A stretch of DNA of 64,000 nucleotides. Origin: Azolla caroliniana (taxonomy: Eukaryota; Polypodiophyta). The notes below the pieces were generated by a model. The model was given only the letters and a program-made list of their open reading frames with translations, had not been told where the DNA came from and did no database searches. The stretch spans positions 11,408,001 to 11,472,000 of the forward strand of contig JBHGNT010000016.1 of NCBI GenBank assembly GCA_043228905.1, written 5' to 3'. How positions within the stretch are numbered: the stretch's first letter is position 1; every line of letters starts with the position of its first letter. The position numbers and the translations under genes are program-made. Below are positions 1 through 10,833 of the stretch, piece after piece.

Positions 1-89
1 TACAACTCTCTCTATATATATACTAATTTATCTCACATATATATATATGACTATGTGTATATTCGTTTGAACTTCTATTCAACCGACTA

Positions 90-325
90 CCATTTGACTG
101 AATCCCATTTCGGCTTTTTAGTCAATTTTTGCCAAACGACTCTTGTTTCGGCTTTCCAACCGATTTCGGCAGTTGACTCCCATTTCGCCTTTTTCAGTCG
201 ATTTTGGCCAACCGACTCCTACTTCGGCTTTCTGAACGATTTCCACCAGCCGACTCTCGTTTCGGCTTTTCAACCAATTCCGGCCAACCGACTCTCATTT
301 TGGCTTTTCGACCGACTCCCCCCAT
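90..325. repeat. Degenerate short tandem repeat
   Basis: About five degenerate units of roughly 45 bp alternate CCGACTC, TTTCGGCTTTT and CAACCGATT blocks. The pattern looks like the internal repeats of a plant LTR, and the tract ends in a G-rich AAGGGGGGAC stretch. No coding signature is convincing. An LTR origin is inference. Confidence 0.5.
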
Positions 326-829
326 AAGGGGGGACAATCTTACATAACACAATTGACTTACCACAAAGCCAAGTCATTTCTTAAAAAGTTGTATTTTTAT
401 CATCATACTTTTTTCATATGTAAATTCTCATACATGAGAGCTTGAATGAGTGACATGGTTATCATGCATCACATGTAATGCATGAGCACCAAATGGCAAA
501 CATGCATCGCATGCATTCATACATTACATGCATTCTATGTATGTCTTGCACCCTCACATGCACCATATGCATGGGGGCACCAATAAAAGAGGGAGGAAAG
601 AAAAGGATCAATCAATCAATTGATCAAGCAAACTATGTACCGAATTAAAAAATAAATCTAGTTATCTTACTAGTGATATATCTTGTTTCTCAAAATTGAA
701 ATCTCCATCACAATCTATCTCATAATTGGAATCTTTGTCTCTCAATCTCTCTGTATCTATCTTAAATACTTTCTCGCTAAAGCTAGTACAACCTTCGAAT
801 CCTTCTGGTCCAGGACCCTGGTGGTCCCG
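326..829. other. Non-coding stretch rich in ATGCAT/CATGCA
   Basis: No gene is seen. Between about 460 and 575 there is a dense cluster of ATGCAT, CATGCA and ACATGCA words. They resemble RY motifs but could simply be a decayed short repeat inside an LTR. The cluster is followed by an ATCAATCAATCAATTGATC tract. Confidence 0.35.
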
Positions 830-1132
830 CTTCATTTCGTGAACACACGAGGATTTCCTCGACAGCGTGAGGGCATTCTCAATGGTGAAGTTGAACTACA
901 GTACGTTCCGACCAATCGGTAGGTGGCCGACATCTTCACCACCACTCTTGGACTCAACATGTTGCGACAATTCTTGGGCATGCTTGGGTTACAACAACTC
1001 GATGTGCCGAACTTGAGGGGCGGAGTTGAGGGGGAGACAGTTGAAAGAGCTGATAAAGCGGATGGGAGTAGCGCCACGGACAAGAGGGATCTAGCCGAAG
1101 CCAAGGGGAGAGTTGAAGTAGAAGATGAGTAG
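830..1132 (+). pseudogene. Copia RNase H C-terminal remnant
   Basis: The translation carries the end of a Ty1/copia RNase H domain: a GEVELQYV segment, then ADIFT, then LRQFLGMLGLQ, ending in DVPNLRGG. It matches the same segments of copia B and D in this window. A stop replaces the residue before VADIF, and the region upstream of 840 is rearranged. After LRGG comes a lysine- and glutamate-rich tail like those of copia B and D. It is a 3' fragment of an otherwise missing element on the plus strand. Confidence 0.7.
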
Positions 1133-1135
1133 GAG

Positions 1136-1588
1136 ACAACCGATTCAGATAAAGGTTATGATTTGGATGAGCCAAATTAGGACGACACCGAATGGGCGAG
1201 TAGGCAGTCGAAGCCAATATCAAAGTGGGAGAACTGATGGATCGTGGGGCGTCAAAGTCGTAGAGGTAAGAAGTGTTGAATATGGAATCAACCACAACCG
1301 ATTCTCACTCACAAATAAAATGAAAGAACAGAAAATGAATACACAAAACAAGAAAACATAAGGTACAGAGACGCAAGTATTTAACGTGTAAAGCCTGAAA
1401 TGAGAAAAACCACAAGAACCCACAGACTCCAAACAGAATCACTATATATATGGAGAGGAATAAAAGGAGACTCAGAGGCAACAACCTCAAGCTCGTCTTT
1501 GTCTAATAGATGGCGGCGGCGTTACAACTGTCACTTTGCCTCTCTCTTACTCTCTTAGTTACAGTGGCAACAACCAACAGTAATTATA
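1136..1588. other. Probable decayed LTR fragment
   Basis: No gene is seen. The stretch AAAACCACAAGAACCCACAG, then GAGGCAACAACCTCAAGCTCG and a GGCGGCGGCGTTACAACTG block resemble the solo LTRs of family E (minus orientation). This is therefore probably a diverged E-like LTR into which copia A inserted. It may continue at 7047-7096 on the far side of copia A. Confidence 0.4.
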
Positions 1589-1969
1589 TGTAAAGAATCA
1601 AGAGATGGATTTTGTGCAATGGAATAGATATGAATTGTGTGTGTGTATGAGAGAGTGAGAGAGACACGGAGTAAGACACAGAGAATACGCAAGGTAAAGT
1701 ATATTAACAAAGGAGAAAGACTGAACATTATACAAGGTGGGAGGAGGGTGCTTTATATAGTCACCCTCTCTCTTCATTAACTACAAGACTCATGGAGCAT
1801 GGGGAATGTGAAAGCTCATAAGTTATGTGTCATAGAATATGATGCTATGACTCATACTAAATGCTAGAATACAAAGTGGTGACATAATGGTGACTCTTGA
1901 CTGTTGGAGTGTCTATTCACTCTCAAGGTGAGTTCACACACTAGACCAAGTTGAGCTTGATTCTCAACA
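1589..1969 (-). repeat. 3' LTR of copia A
   Basis: It begins TGTTGAGAATC and ends GATTCTTTACA when read in element orientation. It aligns along its length with 6656-7046 apart from short indels in the GA-repeat stretch and single changes such as ATGCTATG versus ATTCTATG. Confidence 0.92.
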
Positions 1970-1985
1970 CGCCCCCTCAAGCTCA
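1970..1985 (-). promoter_or_regulatory. Polypurine tract of copia A
   Basis: Reading the minus strand, GAGCTTGAGGGGGCG directly abuts the TGTTGAG start of the 3' LTR. That is the expected position of the plus-strand primer. A second, very similar tract lies about 250 bp further into the element (about 2222-2240), just after the RNase H stop. Confidence 0.75.
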
Positions 1986-2198
1986 AGTCGGGTCGGTTTC
2001 AGACGGTATCCGAAATCCGCTTCGACTCACGTTCCGGAGTCCGCGTCGACTCGCATTTATGCGGAGTTGCGGAATCCGTGCTCCAGCTTGCGTTGTGCGT
2101 AGTTGCGAAGTCTGTGCTTCGGCTTGCGTCTTTCTTCGCGGCTTTGCGTGGTAGATCGGCTCTTCGCGGCTTCGTTGCGCGGTTGTAGAATCCACTCA

Positions 2199-2900
2199 TT
2201 ATTGCATAGTGTCTTCAGTACTCCCCCTCAAGCTTGGCAGGTCAGGGTTCGTCAATCCGAGATCGGTCATGAATTGCCATAGCTTGTTGGCTCCTAAGGC
2301 TTTAGTGAAGATGTCGGCCGTTTGAAGATTTGTGCTAATGTGTTGTAGGTCGAGATCACCAGCTAGAACGCGCTCTCGGATGAAGTGATAGTGCACTTCG
2401 ATGTGCTTTGTCCACACATGGAACACCGGGTTCCGAGCAAGATATATACTACTCATGTTGTCGCAGTAAAGGGAAGTCGGATCATTGATGGGTACACCCA
2501 GATCCTTGAGTATCCTTTTGAGCCATACGGCTTCACATGCGGCCACTGTCGCGCCCCTGTATTCCGCCTCTATGCTTGAAAGAGCGACGGTTGGTTGCTT
2601 TTTGCTACTCCAGGATATTGCTCCACTGCCAAGGGAAAAAACAAATCTGGAGGTTGATCTTCTATCGGCTTTGTAGCCGGCCCAATCGGCATCTGTGTAC
2701 CCCTCGAGTCGTATTGGCATCGCGGTCTTGTAGAGGATGCCGCAATCCATTGTGCCGCTCACGTATCGTAGAACTCGCTTAGTGCAATCCAAGTGAGTAT
2801 CATGCAGTGTTTGCATGAATTGACTAAGGAGACCGACCAAATAACTGAGATCGGGTCGAGTGATCGTGAGGTAGATGAGACTCCCGATGAGTTGCCGATA
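2199..2900 (-). pseudogene. Copia A RNase H domain
   Basis: This is a Ty1/copia RNase HI with the family landmarks in order: GYTDADWAG, DRRSTS, SSKKQPTVALSS, EAEYR, LYCDN, ARNPVFH, KHIEVHYHF, and ADIFTKALG near the end. It follows RT in the same frame but is separated by a stop near 2898-2900. The ORF ends shortly after a polypurine-like stretch. In life it would degrade the RNA strand during reverse transcription in the virus-like particle. Confidence 0.85.
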
Positions 2901-3826
2901 CTAAGTCAACTCACACGCTTTGGTGCCGGAGTTCGCATCTAGTTTGAGATTGCGATCGAGCGGGGTTGCCGTGGATTTGCACTCAACCATATCGAACTTG
3001 TATAACAAGTTGAGGATGTAGTGTCGTTGAGAGATCATGATTCCGGCCGGAGTCCAAATTACCTCGATGTAGAGGAAGTAGTGGAGGTCCTTCATGTCCA
3101 TCATCTCGAACTTGTCGGAAAGGAGGAATTTGACCTTATTGATTTTGACGAGATGCTCACCTCCAATGACTAGGTCATCCACATATAAGATGATGACGAT
3201 TGGACTTGCGGAATCGCTTCGTATGTAGAGGGAATTGTCCAATTTTGACATACGAAAGCTGATTTGATGAAGATATTGCATTATCTTCGAATGCCAAGCA
3301 CGCAGTGCTTGCTTGAGGCTGTAGAGTGGCTTCTTGAGTCGGCAAACAGCTTTCGGATGGGTGCTTGAGTTGAATCCGGGTGGTTGTATCATGTACACCT
3401 CCTCTTCTAATTCCCCTTGTAGAAAGGCGTTCTTGACGTCCATTTGATGGAGGTGCCACCCTTTCGCCATGGCAAGCACAACTATAGTCCGTACCGTCGT
3501 CATCTTTGCCACCGGGGCAAAGGTCTCTTCGTAGTCAACTCCGTGCATTTGTGCGTGGCCTTTCGCTACGAGTCGCGCTTTGTAGCGGTTGACGAAACCG
3601 TCGGCGTTGTACTTCACTTTGTAAATCCAACTGCATATGATCGCCTTTTTGTGTGGTGAGGTGGGAACGAGATCCCACGTCTCGTTCTTGCGTAGTGCAT
3701 CTCCTCGTTCATGGCTTCGATCCATCGCGGATCCTTGGCTGCTTCGGAAAATGTTTCCGGCTCGCATATTGTCGCCACCTTCATCATAAAGGCATATTGA
3801 TATGCCATGTAGTCGTTGTAGCCGAA
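2901..3826 (-). pseudogene. Copia A reverse transcriptase
   Basis: The RT shows the copia series [53 protein letters not shown] and PPGF. The catalytic motif YVDDL is intact, followed by RHYILNLLYKF. Some conserved positions are altered, such as LYSLKQA for LYGLKQA and LHYFLYIEV for a LHYFLGIEV-type motif. It is out of frame with the upstream acidic linker (3827-4144), so at least one frameshift lies near 3800. Confidence 0.88.
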
Positions 3827-4240
3827 TCAGCTGACCGGATTCTTTTCACGGGTGGAGCGGCGGAGCTTTTCATTTGCAGAGATGAGGGCTTTCTTAGCTC
3901 CGATTGGTACATCGAAGCCGTCGAACTCACTGTCAAGTGAGTGAGTCGACTCATCGTCATCAAAGCGATCGTCTTCGTATTCCAACATTTTCGCCTTGCC
4001 TTTGTCCATCTTCGGGCTAGGCCGTGATGTGCTTTTATCGCTCGGGGGCTCTTGTGGCCCACTTAGCCTTGTGGTAATCGGGCTATCTTCGAACATGTCT
4101 TCGAGGCGATCTCCACCTTCTCGCTCTTGTTCGGCCGGTTCCACATCGATCGGGGTTGAAGTCAGAATCTTCCCTAGTGCGTACTAGGATGCGGATTCGT
4201 CGAACACGACATCTCGACTTACTCGAACTTTTCGAGTAGA
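3827..4240 (-). pseudogene. Copia A integrase-RT linker
   Basis: This is a low-complexity, charged segment ending with SDKSTSRPSPK, a DDDEST run and LRRSTREKNPV. Copia B and D carry the same LRRSTRQKNPV-like element just before RT. It is shifted by one frame relative to the integrase ORF, and a frameshift near 4240 is implied. Confidence 0.65.
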
Positions 4241-5460
4241 TGGGGTTGTAGCATTTGTACCCCTTTTGTTCGAGTGAGTATCCCATGAGGATACATTTCT
4301 CCGATTTTGGATCTAGCTTTTGCCGCTTTTCGTCGGGTATGTGCATGTATGCTATCGTGTCCGGCTTCTTTCCGAAGTATTTTTCGTGCGGAGTGACCTC
4401 GTGCACTCCGGATGTTGTGTACCGGTTCATTAGGTAGACGGCCATATTTGTAGCTTCGGCCCAATATGACTTGGGCATATGCTTCTCATTCATCATGGCC
4501 CGCGCTACTTCGAGGATGTGCCCATTTTTGCGCTCGGCTACTCCGTTTTGTTGCGGAGTGTGTCGGCAAGTGAATTCTCGCTGAATTCCTTCCTTTCGGA
4601 GATACGTCGTGAAATCATCCGAGAAGTACTCCTTGCCGCCATCCGATCGAAGGCATCGTACATGACGACCAGTGGCTTTTTCGACTTCATTTTTAAACTT
4701 TTGGAAGTATCTGAACACTTCTCTCTTTTGTCGCATCTGATAGAGCCACGTGTGCCTGGAAAAGTTGTCGATGAAGAGCACGTAATATCGGCATCCGCCG
4801 AATGTAGCCGTCTACGCCGGTCCCCATATGTCGGAATGGACTACGTCGAGTAGACCTTTGCTCACGTTCCGCTCTTTCGGGAATGGGTGTCGGTGTTGCT
4901 TGCCGAATTGGCACACTTCGCATACACCTTCAATCTCCTTCTCTTTGAATGTTGAGAGTTCAATGACAAGTCCTTTGGATTTCATTGCTTTGAGTTTGTT
5001 GAGATTGATGTGGCCGATTCGCTTGTGCCATAGCTCTATGTCAGAGTCGGCTTTCATGCTTTTTGCGAACATGGCGGATTTCATCTCATGTGAATTGAGA
5101 ATGAACATCCGGCCCTCTCTTCTTCCGCACGCGATGATTCGGCCCTCTTTTTCAATGAAGCACCCTTCTTGGTCGAATCGTACTTGGATCCCTTGCTCAA
5201 CCATTTGGCCGACCAAGACCAAATTCTTCGTGATGGTGGGAACATGCAAGACATTTTTAATGTATCTTTGCTTATCTCTTTCGCCGAACGGAACATTGCT
5301 GATGTGCCGAATCAGGTGCGTAGTGTCATCTCCGGTTTCGACATAATCGGATCTCTCTGGCTCTCGATGTTCGAGAAACCATTCTTTATGAGATGTCATA
5401 TGGTTTGAGGCTCCGGAGTCAACAAACCGTACATCCTCCGGATTGAGGGCACTAGTTGAG
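4240..5460 (-). pseudogene. Copia A protease C-terminus and integrase
   Basis: The retropepsin motif is VDSGASNHM, encoded at about 5410-5430. It is followed by GxExLWHKRIGHI and CxxC (CEVCQFGKQ), the HHCC zinc-binding part of integrase. The catalytic core follows with LFIDNFSRHTWLY, RSDGGKEY and PQQNGVAERKN, that is, the D, D and E residues. A TAG at about 4812-4814 breaks the frame right after SDIWGPA, where copia B and D have glutamine. The two halves are otherwise in the same frame. Confidence 0.85.
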
Positions 5461-6496
5461 GTAGAGGCCGACATAGAGTTTGCTCTATGTTCCTTCATGA
5501 ACATTCTACCATGGTCGGACTTGTGTGCATACATTCCGCCACGATCTTCGTAGTCAGAGTTGTGCCCGTACATTCCGCTATACTCTTCATAGTCGGAATT
5601 GTGCGCGTAATTCGTGAGTTTTTGAATTGTGGAAGCCAATTCCCGCGTCTTCTTTCGGCACTCTTCTTTGTGGTGGCTGAGCTTTCCGCAATATCCACAT
5701 TCGGTTGCATTTTGATGGCTCGGGCTGGAGTGGAAGCTCCCCTTTCTTGCGAAGGTTCCTCGTTGGATTCCGTTTTGTGGCCGAAATTGGGAGTTGTTGT
5801 CGTAGGTCGAACCTCGTCCGCCTTGTCCTTGGCCGAATCGGCCTCTCGCTCGTCCGCGTCCTCTTCCTCCGTTCAAGTGCGTGTAGAGCATGTGGCCTTC
5901 TGACTCATTGCTCCTTGTACGCACGTCACATGGTTTTCTTCGACCAATAGCATTGATTGGAGCTCGAAGAAGGGGGGAGATTTCCCCCGTGCTAGAATGG
6001 TGGTTCGCATCATGCCAAACCGTGGTGTGAGGCTGCCAAGGCATATTTGCACCATCTCATCATCATCGATATTTATGCTTATCGAGCCGAGCGAGTCACA
6101 AAGCTCCTTGATCTTCAAGGTGTATGTCGTGATGGACATGTCCCTTTGTTGAATGTTGTTCAACTCTTGGCAGAGTTGAAGCCTTCTTATGGTTGTGTTC
6201 GCCACGAAAATCTTTCGTAGATTTTCCCATGCCTCCTTCGGCGTCTTGGTTTCGTGAATGTAGCCGAGCATGTGATCGTGAACACATGTCGCCAAGCAAT
6301 ACATCACACGACTTGTGGCTTGATCCCATGTCTCATATCCGGGAGCCATTTCGACGGGTCGGTCTTCGTGCACTCCTTTGATGTAGCTCCAATAGCCTTG
6401 TTCGACAAGGTATTGGTGCATCTTGTACTTCCAAGATGTGAAGTTGTTTCGATCCAACTTCTCGGTAGGGAGAGCACTCCCCATTTGAGTATTCAT
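5460..6496 (-). pseudogene. Copia A Gag
   Basis: The ORF starts MNTQMGSALPTEKLDRNN and has the UBN2-type copia Gag core: FTSWKYKMHQYL, then TPKEAWENL, QELNNIQQRDMSI and QSMLLVEENH. A frameshift near 5900 moves the reading frame. A glycine- and arginine-rich stretch follows, then one zinc knuckle with spacing C-X2-C-X4-H-X4-C encoded at about 5660-5701. Three degenerate GHNSDYE-type repeats separate the knuckle from the protease. Gag would form the particle and bind RNA. Confidence 0.85.
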
Positions 6497-6499
6497 TAT

Positions 6500-6538
6500 G
6501 TTGATTCTTCTTCTTCTTCTTCTTCTTCTTCTTCTCTC
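6500..6538. repeat. (TTC)n/(GAA)n microsatellite
   Basis: About ten uninterrupted TTC triplets lie just upstream of the copia A gag start on the minus strand, so the element's leader carries a GAA repeat. Confidence 0.85.
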
Positions 6539-6642
6539 TTCGAATGCGAGCTATGTAGCGAAGCTACGATAGTGATGAGCCGGTTCTTGGTCGTCGGCAT
6601 AGGACACAACGCACGCAGATGGGCTAGATCGAGCTACCAAGT

Positions 6643-6655
6643 CGCTCTGATACCA
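6643..6655 (-). promoter_or_regulatory. Primer-binding site of copia A
   Basis: On the minus strand TGGTATCAGAGCG starts directly after the 5' LTR. This is the usual copia PBS, complementary to the 3' end of initiator tRNA-Met. Confidence 0.85.
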
Positions 6656-7046
6656 TGTAAAGAATCAAGAGATGGATTTTGTGCAGTAGAATAGATATGA
6701 ATTGTGTGTGTGTATGAGAGAGAGTGAGAGAGTGAGAGAGACATAGAGTAAGACACAGAGAATACGCAAGGTAAAGTATATTAACAAAGGAGAAAGATTG
6801 AACATTATACAAGGTGGGAGGAGGGTGCTTTATATAGTCACCCTCTCTCTTCATTAACTACAAGACTCATGGAGCATGGGGAATGTGAAAGCTCATAAGT
6901 TATGTGTCATAGAATATGATTCTATGACTCATACTAAATGCTAGAATACAAAGTGGTGACATAATGGTGACTCTTGACTGTTGGAGTGTCTATTCACTCT
7001 CAAGGTGAGTTCACACACTAGACCAAGTTGAGCTTGATTCTCAACA
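6656..7046 (-). repeat. 5' LTR of copia A
   Basis: Terminal TG..CA, adjoining the PBS. On the minus strand a TATATAAAGCACCC stretch is a plausible TATA box. The opposite strand has GA- and CA-rich tracts. Its partner is at 1589-1969. Confidence 0.92.
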
Positions 7047-7096
7047 CTATACAACAATTATCACCAACGCACATCTAACTACTTGACCTAAGTATA

Positions 7097-7794
7097 TGTT
7101 GGGAGATAGGTCCCTCCGGATGGGAAGGGAGAAGAACAGTGCCGATGAACAAACTCGGCCGAGGCCGAAACCGGATGAGGAGTACCCAGCTACAGAGAGC
7201 TGGATGGTACAGACCCAGTGAGAACCGGATGAGGAGTACCCGGCTACGGAGGACCGGATGGGGCAGACCCGGTGAGAACCGGATGAGGAGTACCCGGCTA
7301 CGGAGAGCCGGATGGTGAAGACCCGGTGAGGAGTGCTCTCCGGATGAAGAGACATAATCGTAAATATGTCTCTAAGAGTCCATCGTGGCTATATTTGTAA
7401 ATAGCCGAAAAGTCATATTAGTATAAATATGACTTAGGGCAAACCTTTGATATAGTTGTTGTCATTCTTGTTGGTGTAAGAGGAGAGAGCGTGTAACAGT
7501 GTATAGAGAGAGAAAGAGGTAGTTGCCTCTGTTGTAACCACCACCTGTGGCGAAGATCGTGAGCACGAGGTCGTTGCCTCCGTGAACTCACTGTTGTACA
7601 TACTAACATAGTGATAGTTTGCAGCCCGTGGGCTGCCGTGGTTTTTTCCCTAGTTTGGGGTTTTCCACGTTAAACATCCTGTGTACATTTTCTTCTCCTT
7701 TGTGTCGTGTGTCTTCCATTTCCCGTTTTCTGTGTATGATTCTAAGCTCGGTTGTGGCCGAGCGTTGCATATAGGGAGTGTGCAGTTCCCGTCA
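7097..7794 (+). mobile_element. Solo LTR, family E, copy 1
   Basis: It starts TGTTGGGAGATAGG and ends CAGTTCCCGTCA, and is flanked by a perfect 5-bp duplication GTATA (7092-7096 and 7795-7799). No internal region is present, so it is a solo LTR left by LTR-LTR recombination. It contains three tandem 54-bp units at 7167-7329 built on GAACCGGATGAGGAGTACCC. The same LTR occurs at 40172-41698 and 49187-49807. Confidence 0.92.
7167..7329. repeat. 54-bp tandem repeat inside LTR E1
   Basis: Three units, with the second and third starting at 7222 and 7276, exactly 54 bp apart. The other two E LTRs carry six and two units. Confidence 0.9.
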
Positions 7795-7799
7795 GTATA

Positions 7800-8065
7800 T
7801 ATATACTCATATACATAAAAGACTATTTACAAATATAGCCTTAATGGGCACATCGAGGCTATTTACAAATGTAGCCCTGAGTCAGCTTCAACCGAGTTGG
7901 CTAATAATTAGTTGAATCGATTATTAGTCGATTTTCGGCCTCGACCAACTTTACCTATCGACTCTATTCCATTTGGCTCATGATGTTCCCATCCGGAGGA
8001 ACTTGTTTTCCCAACAAGAAGAAGGCAGATGAGGGCCTTGAGAGTAGACAAGCCAACCAGACGGT
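7800..8065 (-). repeat. Decayed E-like LTR end and unassigned flank
   Basis: CCCATCCGGAGGAACTTG followed by TTTTCCCAACA (ending about 8018) mirrors the terminus of the family E LTR in minus orientation, so this is probably an old, diverged E-like copy. Positions 8019-8065 look like the tail of a copia internal region (GACAAGCCAACCAGACGG). No gene is seen. Confidence 0.4.
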
Positions 8066-8671
8066 GTCGTGCCTTTCGGCTCCGGATCGTTTGCGTGAGT
8101 CGGGTGGGAACCACTGGGGTTTTGGACTAGGAGAAAGAAGAATATGAGATGAGGCTAGTAATGGATAGATTATTAGAAAGAGAGATAGAAATTTCGTGAA
8201 TCCCACGAGTGTATTGTAATCGATTAATCAATATTTAGATAAGAATATGTATTTAGATTGAAAGAAAGATATAAGAAACTTGTGAATCCCACAAGTATAG
8301 ATTATATTATTTTCGTGAATCCCACGATTATATTAATTGGTGTTTTAGGAAATATATCCAATTTCCCAAATATTTTTCACACTATTACATTGTGCTCCCC
8401 ATCCTTATGTAGTGATGGGAGAGACTAAGCATAGCTACATACTTTTTTTTTCTAATATGTTCATGCACACTAAATATGCATGTGATGCTTTTCTAATCCT
8501 TGCTTTTATTTGCTAAATATACTAAACTCGTGGGATTCACGAGATTCTTATCTTATAACTCTTTATACCTATTCTTTACTAGCCTTATTTGTATTTTTCT
8601 TTCTCCTAGTCCAAAACCCCAGTGGTTCCCACCCGACTCACGCAAACGATCCGGAGCCGAAGGGCACGACA
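8066..8671. repeat. Palindromic 5' end of element C
   Basis: 8066 to about 8521 matches the LTR 3' part in reverse orientation, starting TGTCGTGCCTTTCGG. About 8513-8671 matches the LTR 3' end in forward orientation, ending AAGGGCACGACA. The two meet within the shared 9-bp word CTAAATATA (8513-8521). The arms have diverged noticeably, so the event is not recent. Confidence 0.8.
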
Positions 8672-8700
8672 CAGTTGGTGAACCCGACGTGAAGACGGGT
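8672..8700 (+). promoter_or_regulatory. Putative primer-binding region of element C
   Basis: CAGTTGGTGAACCCGACGTG follows the LTR terminus. TTGGTGAACCCGACGTGA has the look of a tRNA-derived PBS, but I cannot assign the tRNA with confidence. Confidence 0.45.
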
Positions 8701-8709
8701 GGCAAGGAG

Positions 8710-10833
8710 ATGGAGAATCAACAAGAGGTGATGAACATGATGATGATGATGTTTGAGCGGATGCAACAAGAACAACGTGCGATGTCGGAGATGAAGGCGG
8801 CAGTAGAGTGGCTTCTGCGACGAAACGGGGAATTCAACGGTAAGGGTGTGTCACGCTATCTACGTGACTACAAGGCGGAGATGATACGATGTGGGATACC
8901 GGAAGGATTGCAAGTGACATCCTTCAATCGGGTAGCCTCGGACGAACTACAAGAGAGAATCCACAAGATACAACAACAAAACTCGACATGGGAGTCCTTT
9001 GAAGAAGCTTTACGGGAGGCATATGACTATGAGAGATGGACGGGACGAGATCGGCGAGAATTCGACGAATGGGTGGCATCGGAGAAGACCCACCGAAGTG
9101 CAACACAAGCATTCCTAGAGTTCGAGCATCGTTTTGCTCGACTCTCGGAGCGGGAACGAAGATTGGTGGGAGAAGATAAAGTCTTAATGTTCGTAAGATC
9201 GATCGATCGGAAAGAAAGGATGGACATTGGGATCGAACTCGAAGATGATGACGGTGCGAACGGTCTTACCGAGGATTGGGCCAAAGTCGAAAGGGTATGC
9301 CGAAGACATGATGAAAGGAAGCTGAGAATCTCGTCAACAACGACATGGCCCATGAAGGATGGTCGATTGAGGAAAAACGATGAAGCCAATATGAAGGCCG
9401 AAATACAACATGATGGTACCACGGGAGAAAGAGTGGAACAAGACACCCACTCGTCTTATGAAAGAACGATGGCGAAGGATAAGGCCGATAATTCAAGTGT
9501 AGAAGGAAATTTCGGGATACAAGTGCCCGAGACATCGGGTCAAAAAGGGGTAAGCATAATAGATGTTTGCATAATTGATGCAGATAAAGAGTGTGAAGCG
9601 GATGTGATTAAGGAGGTAGCCACAAAAGATGACATCGAATCGAAGGTGGCTATGGACGAATCAACAACGGATGGCCATATCGAGACTTCCTCACCACTGA
9701 TTCCAGAGACTCCGGCGGTTGCGTTCGAAAGGCAACGTGAGACCGAAGAGACGGAAGGTGGCGGAGAGAAAACAAAGGTCGAAGTCGATGCATACGACGG
9801 AGAGATAGCCGAGAATATGGCTATGGGTGAAACAATGGAGGATGATAATACCGAGGATTCCTGCCCACTAATCCTAGAGACTTCGGCGGTTGTGTCCGAG
9901 AACCAACGTGAGACCGGAGAGACAGGAGGTGGTGGCAAGAAAGGTAAAGTCGGAAGCCGGTTCGGATGGAAGGTGATCCGGACGGGATTCCGATCCGAAA
10001 GAAAGCCGAACCGGGTAAAAGACGATTCGGCCAAAAGACGAACCGAAAGAAAGCCGAACCGGGTGAAAGGGGATTCAACCGAAAGATGACCCGAAAGAAA
10101 GCCGAACCGGGTGAAAGGGGATTCAACCGAAAGACGACCCGAAAGAAAGCCGAACCGGGCGAATGAGGATTCGGCCGAAAGACGACCCAAAAGAAAGCCG
10201 ACCCGAAAAGGGGTCGACTCGGTCAAAACCGATCGACTGAGTCTGACTTGGCCGAACGCGAATATGGATGGAGGCCGACCTAGCCGAAAGCCGATCGGAC
10301 GAGACCGATCCGGAAAGAAGCTAATCCGACTCAATCGGAGGTTGGACCGGTCGAGGCTGGTGAAAACGAGGAAAAGAAAGCCAACCGAAACCGAAACCGA
10401 TAGATCGAAACCGGGCCGGAAGGAGACTGACTCAATCGAAACCAAACAACTGATTCCGATTCGGCCGAATATGAATCCGATCGGAAGCCGATCAAACCGA
10501 AAGTCGATCGGACGAGAGCGATCCGGAAAAAAGTCAAGGTTGATGAAGACAAGAAAGAGGCCAGTAAAAGACACTACCACGAATGACAAGAGCCAAGAAT
10601 ATGACGAGAGAGAACAAAGAATATGGTGGATCGGATGGCGACAATGGTTCGGGTGGAAAGAATGGGTCTACTCAAAATGGAGAGACAAAGTTGACATAGC
10701 GGGACAAACGGAGGATGAAGGGGAGACAACGAGCATCGGCAACTTCGGCACATACCGGAGGATGTGTGGGTTCGGAGGGGGCGAGTGTCGTAGTGTATTT
10801 CGTACACTACGTGAAAAAGTAAAAATAATATAA
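8710..10833 (+). CDS. Gag-like protein of element C, with one internal stop
   Basis: Starting at the first methionine after the leader (MENQQEV), the frame runs about 700 codons and is broken only by TGA at 10087-10089. The N-terminal 200 residues look like a plant retrotransposon Gag capsid region: an M-rich helix, FNGKGVSRYLRDYKAEM, WESFEEALREAY, and AFLEFEHRFARLSERERRL. No CCHC knuckle is seen. The middle is acidic, then from about residue 430 comes a basic tract of 16-residue repeats built on ERKPNRVKGDSTERRP. The internal stop sits in one repeat where its neighbours have CGA, so it is a single C-to-T change. The ORF ends 48 bp inside the 3' LTR. No enzymatic motif is visible. Confidence 0.75.
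9997..10236 (+). repeat. 48-bp in-frame tandem repeat in the element C Gag
   Basis: Units start at 9997, 10045, 10093, 10141 and 10189, exactly 48 bp apart, each encoding 16 basic residues (RKPNR core). The last unit is diverged. Being a multiple of three, the array keeps the frame, and it may act as a nucleic-acid-binding tail in place of a zinc knuckle (inference). Confidence 0.85.

Larger units (their letters stand above)
1589..7046 (-). mobile_element. Copia A: full-length Ty1/copia LTR retrotransposon, defective
   Basis: Two near-identical LTRs of 381 and 391 bp bound a copia gag-protease-integrase-RT-RNase H region on the minus strand. The primer-binding site TGGTATCAGAGC (initiator tRNA-Met type) follows the 5' LTR, and a polypurine tract adjoins the 3' LTR. 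The flanks TTATA (1584-1588) and CTATA (7047-7051) form an imperfect 5-bp target duplication. The element is broken by a nonsense codon in integrase and by frameshifts near 5900, 4240 and 3800, so it cannot make its own polyprotein. It sits in what looks like an older LTR. Confidence 0.93.

Noticed and set aside
460-575. RY-type seed regulatory cluster
   Set aside because: The ATGCAT words occur in LTR-like debris with no adjacent gene, so a regulatory role is not supported.
5487-5903. 138-codon plus-strand ORF
   Set aside because: It is antisense to the Gag knuckle region of copia A and matches no family.
9540-10589. 349-codon minus-strand ORF opposite the element C Gag
   Set aside because: Antisense of a repetitive, charged coding region. 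The Phe/Ser/Arg-rich text mirrors the plus-strand repeat.
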